A stretch of DNA of 37,208 nt from Calditrichia bacterium (GTDB taxonomy: Bacteria > Calditrichota > Calditrichia > Calditrichales > J004). The stretch is taken from NCBI GenBank assembly GCA_026991535.1, contig JALXBH010000287.1, positions 1-37,208 on the forward strand, read 5' to 3'. Positions within the stretch are counted from its first letter, which is position 1. Every line of letters starts with the position of its first letter. Below the pieces are notes generated by a model. It saw nothing but the letters and a program-made list of their open reading frames with translations, searched no databases and was not told where the DNA came from. Below are positions 8,183 through 16,882 of this stretch, one piece after another. The position numbers were made by a program, and so were the translations under genes.

Positions 8183-10741
8183 TTATTCCCCAAACAAATC
8201 GGTTTGCGGATCATCGGCGATAATGATTTCCGGTCCGTCCTCAACCACGGGTTTTACGTCCACCACAGGCTGGGCCAGCAGACGGTTGCCGCGGGCCTTC
8301 CAACCCTTCACATCCACCACCTCATCCAGTTTCATCACCTGCGCGCGACGCTCCTTTTTACGGCCGAACAGATACTTCACCTCCACTTTGGGCGCGGCCT
8401 CGTCGGAAAAGAAAGCTACAAAGCTGCCCTTTTCCCCGGAGATCAACGGCGTTATCCGGCCAATGGTATCGCTGTCAATCTTGAAACGTTTGGCATAAAA
8501 GTGCTTGCTGCCCGGATCATAATGTACCATGCTGTACACCTGCTCCGCGTCGTATTTATAGAGCCGGTCTATTTTCTCATAATTATAATGGTTGGTCAGC
8601 TCAAAGCCGGTCAGCTCCACCGTGCCGTTTTTATAGAAAACGACGATCTTGTCATCCGCTTCAAAGTTACCCAGATAGTCCCCGCGCTCGTCGCGGTTCA
8701 GGCGGCCCACGGTGGGATCGTACCAGATATCCAGCCCGCCGATGGTGGAAACGCCGGCCTCTTTTTGCGTTACCCGGCGCACCGGCCACTTGGTAAGGGT
8801 GTTGCCCTGGGAGCCGCGCCCCTTAACCATCAGGTCGGAAAAGTTGAAATCAAACTGTTTCAGGCGCGCCTTGCAGCGGGGATTCAAAAAAACGGTGACG
8901 ACTTCCGATTCGCTGTTGGGGTTGGCGGTAAAGTAAAGCACCTTGCTGCCCGGCGTGCCTTTGGTCAGCACATACTGCCGGTCGCGGGTGATGGAAGTAA
9001 CACTGAAGCGCTTGGCAAAGGTGCGTCCGTCCTTGCCGTCGCGGTAAACCATATTGTAAACCATGCGCTCGTCGCCCTTTTTCCACACCGCCACATGGAT
9101 GATCTTTTTACCCACATAAAGCTTTTCGGCCACGCGGCTGACCACAAAGGTACCGTCTTCCTTAAAGGCGATGATATCATCGATGTCGGAACACTCGCCG
9201 ACAAACTCATCTTTCTTCATACCGTAACCCACAAAACCCTCTTCACGGTTGACATAGAGCTTTTGGTTGGCCACGGCCACCCGCTTAACGGCAATGGCGT
9301 CAAACTGCCGGATTTCCGTTTTACGCGGATAATTCTTGCCGTACTTCTTGATCAGCCCCTCAAAGTAATCGATGGCATATTGGGTAAGGTGACGCAGGTT
9401 GTATTTGGTCTGCCTGATGTCCCCCTCCAGCCCCCTGATGATTTCATCGGCCTTGAAAGTGTCGAACTTGGAGATACGCTTAATCTTTATCTCGGTCAGG
9501 CGCACAATGTCATCGGTGGTGATCTCGCGGAAGAACATCGGCTTGTAGGGTTCCAGCCCCTTGTCGATGGCCCCGATCACCGCTTCCCAGGTTTCGCACT
9601 CCTCGATATCGCGGTAGATGCGTTTCTCGATGAAGATTTTTTCCAGGGACGAGAAGAGCCATTTTTCATTCAGCTCACCCAGGCGTATTTCCAGCTCGCG
9701 CCTGAGCAGGGCCACCGTGTTGCGCGTGGAGCGGCGCAGCATCTCCGATACGCCGATAAAGCGCGGCTTGTCCTTTTCGATGACGCAGGCGTTGGGCGAA
9801 ATGGAGATTTCACAATCGGTAAAGGCGTACAGGGCGTCGATGGTTACATCGGGGGAGATGCCCGCCGGCAGATCGATGCGGATTTCCACATCGCGCGCCG
9901 TGTTATCCACCACCTTTTTGATTTTGATCTTACCGTTATCGTTGGCCTTAACGATGGAATCGATCAGACCGGTGGTGGTGGTGCCGAAGGGGATATCCTT
10001 GATCAGCAGAGTGCGTTTATCGGCCTGTTCGATGCGCGCCCGCACGCGGATGCGTCCGCCCTTGAGGCCGTCGTTGTAATTGCTGAAGTCGGCCGAGCCG
10101 CCCGTGGGAAAATCGGGCAGGAGCGTAAACTCTTCCTTTTTAAGAATGGCGATGGAGGCCCGCAGCAGCTCGTTGAAATTATGGGGCATGATTTTTGTGG
10201 CCAGCCCCACGGCGATACCCTCCGCCCCCTGGGCCAGCAACAGCGGGAACTTAACCGGCAAATTGACCGGTTCCTTTTTACGGCCGTCATAGGAGACCTG
10301 CCATTCGGTGGTCTTATCGTTAAAAACGATTTCCAGGGCCAGCTTGGAAAGCCGGGCCTCGATGTAGCGCGGCGCGGCGGCCGAATCCCCGGTGCGCACA
10401 TCCCCCCAGTTTCCCTGGGTTTCGATCAAAAGCTCCTTTTGCCCCAGATTGACCAAAGCGTCGCCAATGGCCGCGTCGCCGTGGGGGTGGTACTGCATGG
10501 TATGGCCGATGATGTTGGCCGCCTTGTTAAAACGGCCGTCGTCCATCTGTTTCATGGAGTGCAGGATGCGGCGCTGTACGGGCTTGAGACCGTCATCCAG
10601 GGCCGGCACGGCCCGTTCCAGAATCACGTAGGAGGCATAATCCAAAAACCAGGAGCTGTACATCTCCCGGATATGCGTGGCCTGTTCGGCCGCTTGTTCT
10701 TCGTTGTTTTCGTCTGCGTTGTTCAGCTTTTCTTCGGACAT
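8183..10741 (-). CDS. parC: DNA topoisomerase IV subunit A-like (type IIA topoisomerase)
   Basis: 852 residues, the DNA cleavage/religation subunit. The catalytic tyrosine is Y126 in AAPRYIEARLS, downstream of the quinolone-pocket region (YHPHGDAAIGDAL). The 5Y-CAP domain is followed by a coiled-coil arm (about 330-460) and a degenerate beta-pinwheel C-terminal region ending in an acidic tail. The AAPRYIEAR wording is that of Bacteroidota ParC-like proteins rather than E. coli ParC (AAMRYTES). It follows parE by 21 bases in one operon, and together they would form the A2B2 decatenase. An assignment as gyrase is less likely because GyrA carries a QRRGGKG-type GyrA box that I do not see. Its codons almost completely avoid TTA, CTA and TCA (see findings). 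Confidence 0.9.
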   Translation of the reverse strand: MSEEKLNNADENNEEQAAEQATHIREMYSSWFLDYASYVILERAVPALDDGLKPVQRRILHSMKQMDDGRFNKAANIIGHTMQYHPHGDAAIGDALVNLGQKELLIETQGNWGDVRTGDSAAAPRYIEARLSKLALEIVFNDKTTEWQVSYDGRKKEPVNLPVKFPLLLAQGAEGIAVGLATKIMPHNFNELLRASIAILKKEEFTLLPDFPTGGSADFSNYNDGLKGGRIRVRARIEQADKRTLLIKDIPFGTTTTGLIDSIVKANDNGKIKIKKVVDNTARDVEIRIDLPAGISPDVTIDALYAFTDCEISISPNACVIEKDKPRFIGVSEMLRRSTRNTVALLRRELEIRLGELNEKWLFSSLEKIFIEKRIYRDIEECETWEAVIGAIDKGLEPYKPMFFREITTDDIVRLTEIKIKRISKFDTFKADEIIRGLEGDIRQTKYNLRHLTQYAIDYFEGLIKKYGKNYPRKTEIRQFDAIAVKRVAVANQKLYVNREEGFVGYGMKKDEFVGECSDIDDIIAFKEDGTFVVSRVAEKLYVGKKIIHVAVWKKGDERMVYNMVYRDGKDGRTFAKRFSVTSITRDRQYVLTKGTPGSKVLYFTANPNSESEVVTVFLNPRCKARLKQFDFNFSDLMVKGRGSQGNTLTKWPVRRVTQKEAGVSTIGGLDIWYDPTVGRLNRDERGDYLGNFEADDKIVVFYKNGTVELTGFELTNHYNYEKIDRLYKYDAEQVYSMVHYDPGSKHFYAKRFKIDSDTIGRITPLISGEKGSFVAFFSDEAAPKVEVKYLFGRKKERRAQVMKLDEVVDVKGWKARGNRLLAQPVVDVKPVVEDGPEIIIADDPQTDLFGE

Positions 10742-10762
10742 AATCTCTGTTTTCGGTTCCTT

Positions 10763-12619
10763 TTATGCGGTTTCGGTTTCAAGGTAGTCTTTTTCAATGC
10801 GCAGATTGTTGATGATGAACTGCTGGCGCTGCGGCGTGTTTTTGCCCATAAAATAACCCAGCAGTTTTTTGATGGAGGTCTTTTCCTGCAACACCAGCGG
10901 CCGCAGGTGCATATCCTCGCCGATAAAGCTCTCGAACTCCGAGGGGGAGATTTCCCCCAACCCCTTAAAACGGGTGATTTCGGCCTGCCGGCCCAGCTTG
11001 TTCAGGGCTTCCTGCTTGGCCTCTTCATCGTAGCAATAGATGGTTTCCTTTTTATTGCGCACGCGGAACAGGGGCGTCTCCAGCACATAAACATGACCGT
11101 TGCGCACCAGATCGGGAAAGAATTGCAGGAAGAAGGTCATCAACAGCAGACGGATGTGCATGCCGTCCACATCGGCGTCGGTGGCGATCACCACGCGATT
11201 GTAGCGCAGGTTCTCCAGACCGTTTTCGATATCCAGGGCATGTTGCAGCAGGTTGAACTCTTCGTTTTCATAAACCACCTTCTTGGTCAGACCGAAGCTG
11301 TTGAGCGGCTTGCCGCGCAGGCTGAAGACGGCCTGGGTTTCCACATCGCGCGCCTTGGTGATGGAGCCGCTGGCCGAGTCGCCCTCGGTGATAAACAGGG
11401 TGCTGTTAAAACGCTGCTCCTTTTTCACATCCTGATAATGCACGCGGCAGTCGCGCAGTTTTTTATTGTGCAGATTGGCTTTTTTGGCCCGCTGGTTGGC
11501 CAGTTTTTTAATACCGGCAATCTCCTTGCGCTCCTTTTCCGATTGCTGGATACGCTTAAGCAACAGTTCGGCGGTATCCTTGTTTTTATGCAGATAGTCA
11601 TCCAGTTCCTTTTTTACAAAATCGTTGATAAAGGTACGGATGGTGGGGCCGTTGGGACCCACGTTTTGCGAGCCCAGCTTGGTTTTGGTTTGCGATTCGA
11701 ACACCGGCTCCTGAATGCGCACGGAAACGGCGGCCACAATGGAGGCGCGGATATCGGCGGCGTCGAAATCCTTTTTATAAAAGTCGCGCAGGGTTTTAAC
11801 CACCGACTCGCGAAAGGCGGCCAGGTGGGTGCCGCCCTGAGTGGTATGCTGACCGTTGACGAAGGAGTAATACTCCTCGCCGTACTGGCTGGCATGGGTC
11901 ATGGCGATTTCAATATCCGCCCCGCGAAAGTGCATGATGGGGTAGCGTATGGCCTCGGCGTCGGTTTTGCGGTTGAGCAGATCCAACAGACCGTTGGGCG
12001 AGTGGATCTTCTCGCCGTTAAAATTGATGGTCAGCCCGGCATTGAGATAGGCGTAGTTCCACATCTGGCTTTCCAGAAAATCGGGGATAAAGTGATAATT
12101 CTTGAAAATCTCGCTATCGGGACGGAACTCCACCAGCGTGCCGTTGCGCTGGGTGGTCAGCTCCACGGGGTGTTCCTTTATCACCTCGCCGTAGGCAAAC
12201 TCATAAACCTTCATCTTGCCGTCGCGCACGGACTGCACCTTAAAATATTCCGAAAGGGCGTTTACCGCCTTGGTGCCCACGCCGTTCAGGCCCACCGATT
12301 TTTGAAAGGCCTCGGAGTCGTACTTGCCGCCGGTGTTGATTTTAGCCACGCAATCGAACACCTTGCCCAGGGGAATGCCGCGGCCGTAGTCGCGTATCTT
12401 TACGCTTTGCTGACTGACCTTCACTTCGATGGTTTTGCCAAAGCCCATCACATGCTCATCGATGGAGTTATCCAGGATTTCCTTAACCAGCACGTAAATG
12501 CCGTCATCCTGCGCGGAGCCGTCCCCCAGTTTTCCGATATACATCCCGGGACGCAGGCGGATGTGTTCTTTCCAGTCCAGTGAGCGGATATTGTCTTCCG
12601 TGTATTTCGCTGCAGACAT
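10763..12619 (-). CDS. parE: DNA topoisomerase IV subunit B-like (type IIA topoisomerase)
   Basis: About 618 residues, the ATPase subunit partnering the downstream ParC. A GHKL ATPase domain comes first ([14 protein letters not shown] with the Mg-binding Asn, then DYGRGIPLG and [14 protein letters not shown]), then the transducer domain and a TOPRIM domain with [10 protein letters not shown] and [12 protein letters not shown] supplying the acidic metal ligands. EGDSASGS, rather than the EGDSAGGS of most gyrases, marks the Bacteroidota-style ParE. The frame extends to 12679, but the ATG at 12619 is chosen because AGGA lies just upstream and [20 protein letters not shown] matches family N-termini; the extra 20 residues look non-coding. 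It is the first gene of the parE-parC operon. Confidence 0.9.
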   Translation of the reverse strand: MSAAKYTEDNIRSLDWKEHIRLRPGMYIGKLGDGSAQDDGIYVLVKEILDNSIDEHVMGFGKTIEVKVSQQSVKIRDYGRGIPLGKVFDCVAKINTGGKYDSEAFQKSVGLNGVGTKAVNALSEYFKVQSVRDGKMKVYEFAYGEVIKEHPVELTTQRNGTLVEFRPDSEIFKNYHFIPDFLESQMWNYAYLNAGLTINFNGEKIHSPNGLLDLLNRKTDAEAIRYPIMHFRGADIEIAMTHASQYGEEYYSFVNGQHTTQGGTHLAAFRESVVKTLRDFYKKDFDAADIRASIVAAVSVRIQEPVFESQTKTKLGSQNVGPNGPTIRTFINDFVKKELDDYLHKNKDTAELLLKRIQQSEKERKEIAGIKKLANQRAKKANLHNKKLRDCRVHYQDVKKEQRFNSTLFITEGDSASGSITKARDVETQAVFSLRGKPLNSFGLTKKVVYENEEFNLLQHALDIENGLENLRYNRVVIATDADVDGMHIRLLLMTFFLQFFPDLVRNGHVYVLETPLFRVRNKKETIYCYDEEAKQEALNKLGRQAEITRFKGLGEISPSEFESFIGEDMHLRPLVLQEKTSIKKLLGYFMGKNTPQRQQFIINNLRIEKDYLETETA

Positions 12620-12848
12620 CGTTTTCCTATGATTGGTTTCAGGTGTGGCCGAATATACGTAAAAATAAAAAATATGCACAAACGTACATCCGCATTTATT
12701 GAGATAATTGAAAATATTCCGTGGCGGGGTGAGACGGTTCCGGGTTTTGTGGAGGGGAGATTCGGAAAGACCTTTCTGCCGCGCCCCGCGCCGGGACAGG
12801 AATAGCGCCGGACTACGCTTTCGGCAAAGGTAATGGCTGTTCCCTTCC

Positions 12849-14306
12849 TTATTCGTCTGCCGATGGGGCCAAAAGCTTTTCTATTTCGCTCATCAGTCCC
12901 GTACTTGGCTTTTTGGCATTCGGGTCTATAATTTTACCGTCTTCCCCAATAAGAACATAGCGGGGAGAAGAAGTGACGTCATAGTTTCTGCCGAGAATCC
13001 CAGACCAGTTTTCGTTGGCCCACAGGTTCAGACCGGACATGTTATACCTTTTTAGAGCAGTTTTCCATACGGTTTCCCGTGTCCGGTTGAGACAGATGTT
13101 GATCAGCATAAAGTCCCGGTTTTCAAAACGTTTATGGAGAGCCCTTTCGTAAGGTATTTCAAAAACACAGGGCGAACATCCGGGAAACCAGAAGTTGAGC
13201 AAAACAAGCCGGCCCCTGAAGTCGCTTAAATTATAATAGGCGCCCTCCTCGTCGGGCAAATAAAAGTTAAACGCGGTATCTCCGGCTTTAAGTAAAAATT
13301 TATTTCGTCTGATTTCGGAGAGGATTTTTTTTATCTTCTTATCCCGGATCCGTGCCAGGCCCGGAGCGGCGAGGGAATCATATAAATCCGCAAAGCCCAA
13401 TTGAAGGGCCATGAGGAATTCATTACTCAGGTAAACCGAGGTCACCGGTGGGCTTAACAGGCTATCCGCCAGGCGCGGCGTTAGTTCAAACATCCTTTTA
13501 AAATAGCTTCTTTTATCAAGCCGCGCCCCTTCCCTGTTCAGAAAGTGTTTATATAAATAAGCTGTGATATACCATAGATATTCCATTGAAAACAGCGCAT
13601 CACGGTTGTCCAGCGGCAACTCCTCCCAAAACGAAAAATAGTCCGCAGGTACCTCCACTTCCCGTTGAAGCATCGTTCTGCGATATTTGGGAACCAGGGC
13701 CATTCTTTCCGCCTTGCCGTAAATAATGGCCGCCCTTTCCTTTTTGTAATACCAGTCGGGCAGGGTGTTTTCCTTATGGTATTCCTCCAAAAAAGCCAGC
13801 TCTATCCTTTCCAGGGAATCCGTTTTAACCCGCAGGGTGTTTAAATCCATGGTCGAGTTGCGAAAGCGGCCTATATCCTTATAATGGCGGAAAGGATAGG
13901 CGGCGTTTCTGTCATTTATATATTGTGATATAACAGCCTGCCGGCCCATAAAGAAAACCGCCTGTTTCGGAGGCGACGGCCGGGCAAAATCCACGGAAAT
14001 CTCCAAAGTATCGCCGGGAACCAGATACAGGGAAAAACCTTCAACGGTATCAATACCCATATAGGCCTCCACCGGAAAATAAACATCCGGATTGAGGATC
14101 GTGGCGGAATCGGGAGAGATAAGTGAATTAATGGTAACCTTTTCCGGGGGCAGAATGGGATAATAGGAGAGGGAAAGCCGCAGCGTGTCCTTAAGGTTTA
14201 TGGAAGAAATCTTTATGTACGATTTTTGACCGTAGCCGATCTCCGGCTTACCGGCAAAAGCGGAAAGTGAACATAAAAGCAGAATTATAAGGACAACAGG
14301 TTTCAT
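12849..14306 (-). CDS. Periplasmic TlpA-like thioredoxin-fold protein
   Basis: 485 residues with a signal peptide ([18 protein letters not shown]). The N-terminal 340 residues are a poorly conserved beta- then helix-rich region, as in the DUF4369/TlpA proteins of Bacteroidota. The C-terminal part is an AhpC/TSA-thioredoxin domain (about 345-480): [31 protein letters not shown] with the redox pair C377 and C380, and a cis-proline region [13 protein letters not shown]. It should act as a disulfide reductase or thiol exchanger in the periplasm, for example in cytochrome maturation or envelope thiol repair; the partner is not visible. It is a single gene divergent from nothing close by. Codon use is slightly more AT-rich than in parE. 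Confidence 0.85.
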   Translation of the reverse strand: MKPVVLIILLLCSLSAFAGKPEIGYGQKSYIKISSINLKDTLRLSLSYYPILPPEKVTINSLISPDSATILNPDVYFPVEAYMGIDTVEGFSLYLVPGDTLEISVDFARPSPPKQAVFFMGRQAVISQYINDRNAAYPFRHYKDIGRFRNSTMDLNTLRVKTDSLERIELAFLEEYHKENTLPDWYYKKERAAIIYGKAERMALVPKYRRTMLQREVEVPADYFSFWEELPLDNRDALFSMEYLWYITAYLYKHFLNREGARLDKRSYFKRMFELTPRLADSLLSPPVTSVYLSNEFLMALQLGFADLYDSLAAPGLARIRDKKIKKILSEIRRNKFLLKAGDTAFNFYLPDEEGAYYNLSDFRGRLVLLNFWFPGCSPCVFEIPYERALHKRFENRDFMLINICLNRTRETVWKTALKRYNMSGLNLWANENWSGILGRNYDVTSSPRYVLIGEDGKIIDPNAKKPSTGLMSEIEKLLAPSADE

Positions 14307-14421
14307 CCTCTCTCCCCGGTTGTTCCGTTATTGGTTGCCTGCATGGTTATGGCTAAAATATACAGCTAAAACAGCAGGTTCTATATCATATCAAACATGT
14401 TTGGGCGGATTGCCGCCTCCT

Positions 14422-15048
14422 TTATCTCCCCGACGCTTTTTTCACCGGCTGGCGCAAAACGGTTTTCAGTTTTTCCGGCGCTGTCTTTCGAGGGTCTCCC
14501 AGATAAATTTCATGATGCTTGCCGTTTTCAACATAACCTTTTTTGGGAATGATTTCAACATGCAGTCTGGAGAGGAGCGGCCCTTCATCCGCATAGGGGC
14601 CAATATGCATAATTTGCAGGGAGAGTCCCTCGTCATAGGCCTCAAAGCGCATTTTTTTTAAGGCCGGCGGATTCTTAGACTTTTCAACCAAACGAGAAGC
14701 TTCCCCGAACATTTCCTCCGTTATCCATGAAGGCTGCATGATCATTGCCGTCCACTCCCACCCCTCCTTGTTGCCGGCGGTAAAGACGCTCATATCCTCA
14801 GCCCACCACAGCCCTTCCAGCGGGGGCACCACATAATCCCTTGACAACATTTTCTTACTTATAAACTTAAGCTTATAGGCCACGGCATACAGCGCCTCGA
14901 TGGCCTCCTTATAGGACACGGATGTATTGGGGTCTCCCCGGCCATCGATCATAATAAAATTCATCTCCGGAACGGTTACCACCTCAAACTCCTTTGACGA
15001 TGGGGCATAAAGGTGCTTCAGCTCCTTTTTAAAATCAACCTTTATCAT
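14422..15048 (-). CDS. GyrI-like small-molecule-binding domain protein
   Basis: About 208 residues, resembling stand-alone GyrI-like (SRPBCC-unrelated, BmrR effector-type) proteins that start MIKVDFKKELKHLYAPSS and contain the block VPEMNFIMIDGRGDPNTS. These domains bind hydrophobic small molecules, and some hydrolyse them. The frame opens at 15081, but the ATG at 15048 is better: GGAGAAAG lies just upstream and the sequence then begins as in the family. It overlaps the end of the PadR gene by 14 bases, so it is coupled to and co-regulated with it. A short G+C hairpin (GGCGG attg CCGCC, 14404-14417) follows the stop without a clear U tract. Confidence 0.85.
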   Translation of the reverse strand: MIKVDFKKELKHLYAPSSKEFEVVTVPEMNFIMIDGRGDPNTSVSYKEAIEALYAVAYKLKFISKKMLSRDYVVPPLEGLWWAEDMSVFTAGNKEGWEWTAMIMQPSWITEEMFGEASRLVEKSKNPPALKKMRFEAYDEGLSLQIMHIGPYADEGPLLSRLHVEIIPKKGYVENGKHHEIYLGDPRKTAPEKLKTVLRQPVKKASGR

Positions 15049-15574
15049 TTTCTTTCTCCAATCGTTGAATAATGTCTTCAATCATTTTTATTTCCGCTTC
15101 AATCATGGTCTGGCTGTAGACAAACATGGAGTCCACAAAATAAGGAAGCGTCCCCTGAGCGGAGCGCTTTTCACGCAACTGATTTAAACGCAGCAACAGC
15201 CCCTCATGGTGTTTTGTAAGGGCACTTATGGCCTCGGCCCCGTTGACCACGGGCAGATTGGCCAGCCCCAGCAGGATGGGCGGATAGCAGCGAAAAGGGG
15301 TCGCTAAAACATCCAGCGTCTTTTGCCGGCATATTTTCCGGCCGGCAGGGGTGATGTAAAACACCTTGCGCGCCGGCCCGCGACCGGGTTTTTTCTCGTT
15401 GCGGCCTTCAAGCAGTCCTTCCTTCTCCAGCTTGTTCAGCAGATAGTAAATTGAGGAAAAACCTATTTCCGTCCACTCACGCATACCGCGCTCAACAATG
15501 GTTTTTTCGATATCATAGCCATGACGGGGGCGTTCCGACAGCAGACTTAAAACAGCGAATTCCGCGTTGGTCAT
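15035..15574 (-). CDS. PadR-family transcriptional regulator
   Basis: 179 residues. The N-terminal winged helix has typical PadR wording: FAVLSLLSERPRHGYDIEK, then SSIYYLLNKLEKEGLLEGR and a wing R.PARKVFYITPAGRK. The longer C-terminal half (about 90-179) is a helical dimerisation region as in the PadR-s2/Vir-like branch. Members repress their own operon and detoxification or efflux genes, releasing DNA on binding phenolics or drugs. Here the repressor is co-transcribed with a GyrI-like ligand-binding protein, a common pairing. A promoter and a perfect 14-bp palindrome lie just upstream, which suggests autoregulation. Target and ligand are not readable from sequence. Confidence 0.9.
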   Translation of the reverse strand: MTNAEFAVLSLLSERPRHGYDIEKTIVERGMREWTEIGFSSIYYLLNKLEKEGLLEGRNEKKPGRGPARKVFYITPAGRKICRQKTLDVLATPFRCYPPILLGLANLPVVNGAEAISALTKHHEGLLLRLNQLREKRSAQGTLPYFVDSMFVYSQTMIEAEIKMIEDIIQRLEKENDKG

Positions 15575-15588
15575 AACATACCTGCCTT

Positions 15589-15634
15589 TTATGTTCTAAT
15601 ATTAGAATATAAGGGTCATATTTGCCGGTAGCAA
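15589..15634 (-). promoter_or_regulatory. padR promoter with overlapping palindromic operator
   Basis: Read on the minus strand, TTGCTA (15629-15634) and TATATT (15606-15611) are 17 bases apart, a good sigma-70-type promoter. The perfect 14-bp palindrome TTCTAATATTAGAA (15594-15607), extended to 15589-15612 by four more pairs after one mismatch, overlaps the -10 box and the expected start site. A dimeric repressor bound there would block transcription. It sits 15 bases before the padR start codon. Confidence 0.75.
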
Positions 15635-15673
15635 CTTTTTTTTGGGGACACGGTAAACGACCGCTTATTCACT

Positions 15674-15913
15674 TCAAGTATGGCCTGTTACAGGTGAGTA
15701 GCCCAACAGAGCGGACAATTCTTTTCCAAACGGAAAAGGCCTTAAGGGAGGAACGGACTTTCGCATGACGTTTTTATGAAGATAAGCAGGTTGTATGATT
15801 ATTCGATCACCATCCGCAGCCAAATCAAAGTCATTATCAATGCCGCTTTGACGCAGGATGATCTTTGGGGTCTTAGGCTCGGGAATTCCCGTTTTATGAT
15901 TAGGACACAACAT
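15674..15913 (-). pseudogene. Decayed MazE/AbrB-type antitoxin
   Basis: The 79-codon frame contains PKIILRQSGIDNDFDLAADGDRIIIQPA in pieces recognisable as the swapped-hairpin AbrB/MazE fold (family pattern: RIPK.IL...GI.D.VEL.v.gd.IIIrP). The preceding conserved K-W-G-N-S-x-A-x-R-I-P-K is broken: the frame reads KTGIPEPKTPK, whereas the +1 frame of the same bases reads NGNSRA followed by a stop. A one-base loss after the KT codons and a small change before PK explain both. No MazF-like toxin frame follows before padR, and no ribosome binding site was found. I read it as the remnant of a lost toxin-antitoxin pair; a chance resemblance cannot be excluded for so short a frame. Confidence 0.45.
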
Positions 15914-15996
15914 CCGGAGATCAGCTGGGGGAATCTGCCGTTACCGCAAAATAAATTTACGAGAACAAAACATCTTTTTTCCGGCGCCTTGCTTTA

Positions 15997-16560
15997 TTAA
16001 GGCACCCGTTCAATCAATATGTCGTTATCCGGTATAATATAAGTGTCCGATGGAACTGTCACCAAAACAATATTTCTTATACTATTTTTTCTCAATACAT
16101 TTAATAACTTTGATACTACGGACATTTTGCAATGACGATCGATGTATAAAATATAATTTTGGGGTTTTCCAGATTCCTTTTTAACTGCTATAAATTCAGA
16201 CAGCTTTTCAATACTTACGTGATTTTCATTAATTACAATTTGGTACTTATGGGAAACCCATATTCTATTCATGTCTGTCCGCTTTGCCACAAAAGTAAAA
16301 GATTTTGACTCTGCCACTTCAGGTAGAATTACACTAAGACCTTTAAATTCTCTTGAGATCGGTGCAAAAGAAAAAAAGATTATACTGCCCACTCTTAAAG
16401 CAAACAACATCAAAACCCAAAAAGTAATTGTATAATAAAGACGAAAATTTTTAGATCTTCTGAAAAGGATATCATTCCTGTAAGAAGTGGGATAATATTT
16501 CCTGGAAAATCTTCTTTTAGTTTCCGAGCGGTTTTTTGTCGGAGAATATCCCAATATCAT
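15997..16560 (-). CDS. Orphan ExbD/TolR-like membrane protein
   Basis: 187 residues with one membrane segment (about residues 43-65, ITFWVLMLFALRVGSIIFFS) after a basic cytoplasmic N-terminus. The periplasmic part follows the ExbD/TolR plan: LSVILPEVAES just after the membrane, a strand YQIVINENHVSIEKLSEFI, ILYIDRHCKMSVVSKLLNVL and NIVLVTVPSD. ExbD works with ExbB and TonB to harness proton motive force, but no exbB or tonB gene adjoins it here. The conserved membrane Asp of ExbD/TolR is not visible in the helix, so motor function is doubtful. The gene is strikingly AT-rich (16 G/C of 60 bases at 16141-16200) and lacks a clear ribosome binding site, suggesting transfer or decay. Confidence 0.6.
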   Translation of the reverse strand: MILGYSPTKNRSETKRRFSRKYYPTSYRNDILFRRSKNFRLYYTITFWVLMLFALRVGSIIFFSFAPISREFKGLSVILPEVAESKSFTFVAKRTDMNRIWVSHKYQIVINENHVSIEKLSEFIAVKKESGKPQNYILYIDRHCKMSVVSKLLNVLRKNSIRNIVLVTVPSDTYIIPDNDILIERVP

Positions 16561-16882
16561 TTTAAGAACTTATTTTATTGGTAAAAAACATAAGAACCCT
16601 TTCATGGATAAACCTAACTAAATTTAATACAACTAAGTGATTTACACAAAACCATTTACGGGCTCTGTTTTTATTCTGAACAAACGTGATTTCCTACCAC
16701 CTCTACAATTTTTTTACCCACACCCCGGGGAGAAGAATAGTGTATATCCAAAGCGTAACCCCCAGATTCATCCGGGGGGAAGGGAAAGGCATACAACATT
16801 CCCTATCCGTTTCAACGGGTTGAGGTATGCGGCGGAAACATAAGACGTCTCTTCGCCGCACATACCGAAGGAGCGGCCGGAC
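16561..16882. other. Gene-free stretch between exbD-like and era
   Basis: No frame here shows protein-like composition or family motifs on either strand. AT-rich bases up to about 16700 give way to a GC-rich part with two possible hairpins: CCCCC (16759-16763) with GGGGG (16774-16778), and the stronger one at 16824-16866 described separately. It marks the right border of the low-GC island. Confidence 0.5.
16824..16866 (-). terminator. Hairpin downstream of era
   Basis: GGTATG-CGGCG (16824-16834) pairs with CGCCG-CA-CATACC (16854-16866), eleven pairs with a two-base bulge and a 19-base loop. It lies 17 bases past the era stop on the minus strand. No U tract follows, so a rho-independent role is uncertain; it may protect or process the operon's 3' end. 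Confidence 0.35.

Noticed and set aside
7985-12583. Open frame of 1532 codons on the plus strand opposite parC and parE
   Set aside because: It is in exact codon register with parC and parE on the other strand, has no family motifs and a low-complexity His/Gly/Phe-rich translation. It is a shadow produced by sense-strand avoidance of TTA, CTA and TCA.
15776-16000. 74-codon plus-strand frame in the padR-exbD gap
   Set aside because: It lacks a ribosome binding site and motifs and lies opposite the MazE-like remnant, whose wording is recognisable.
16637-16843. 68-codon plus-strand frame before era
   Set aside because: Proline-rich random-looking translation without a ribosome binding site; it overlaps two hairpins.
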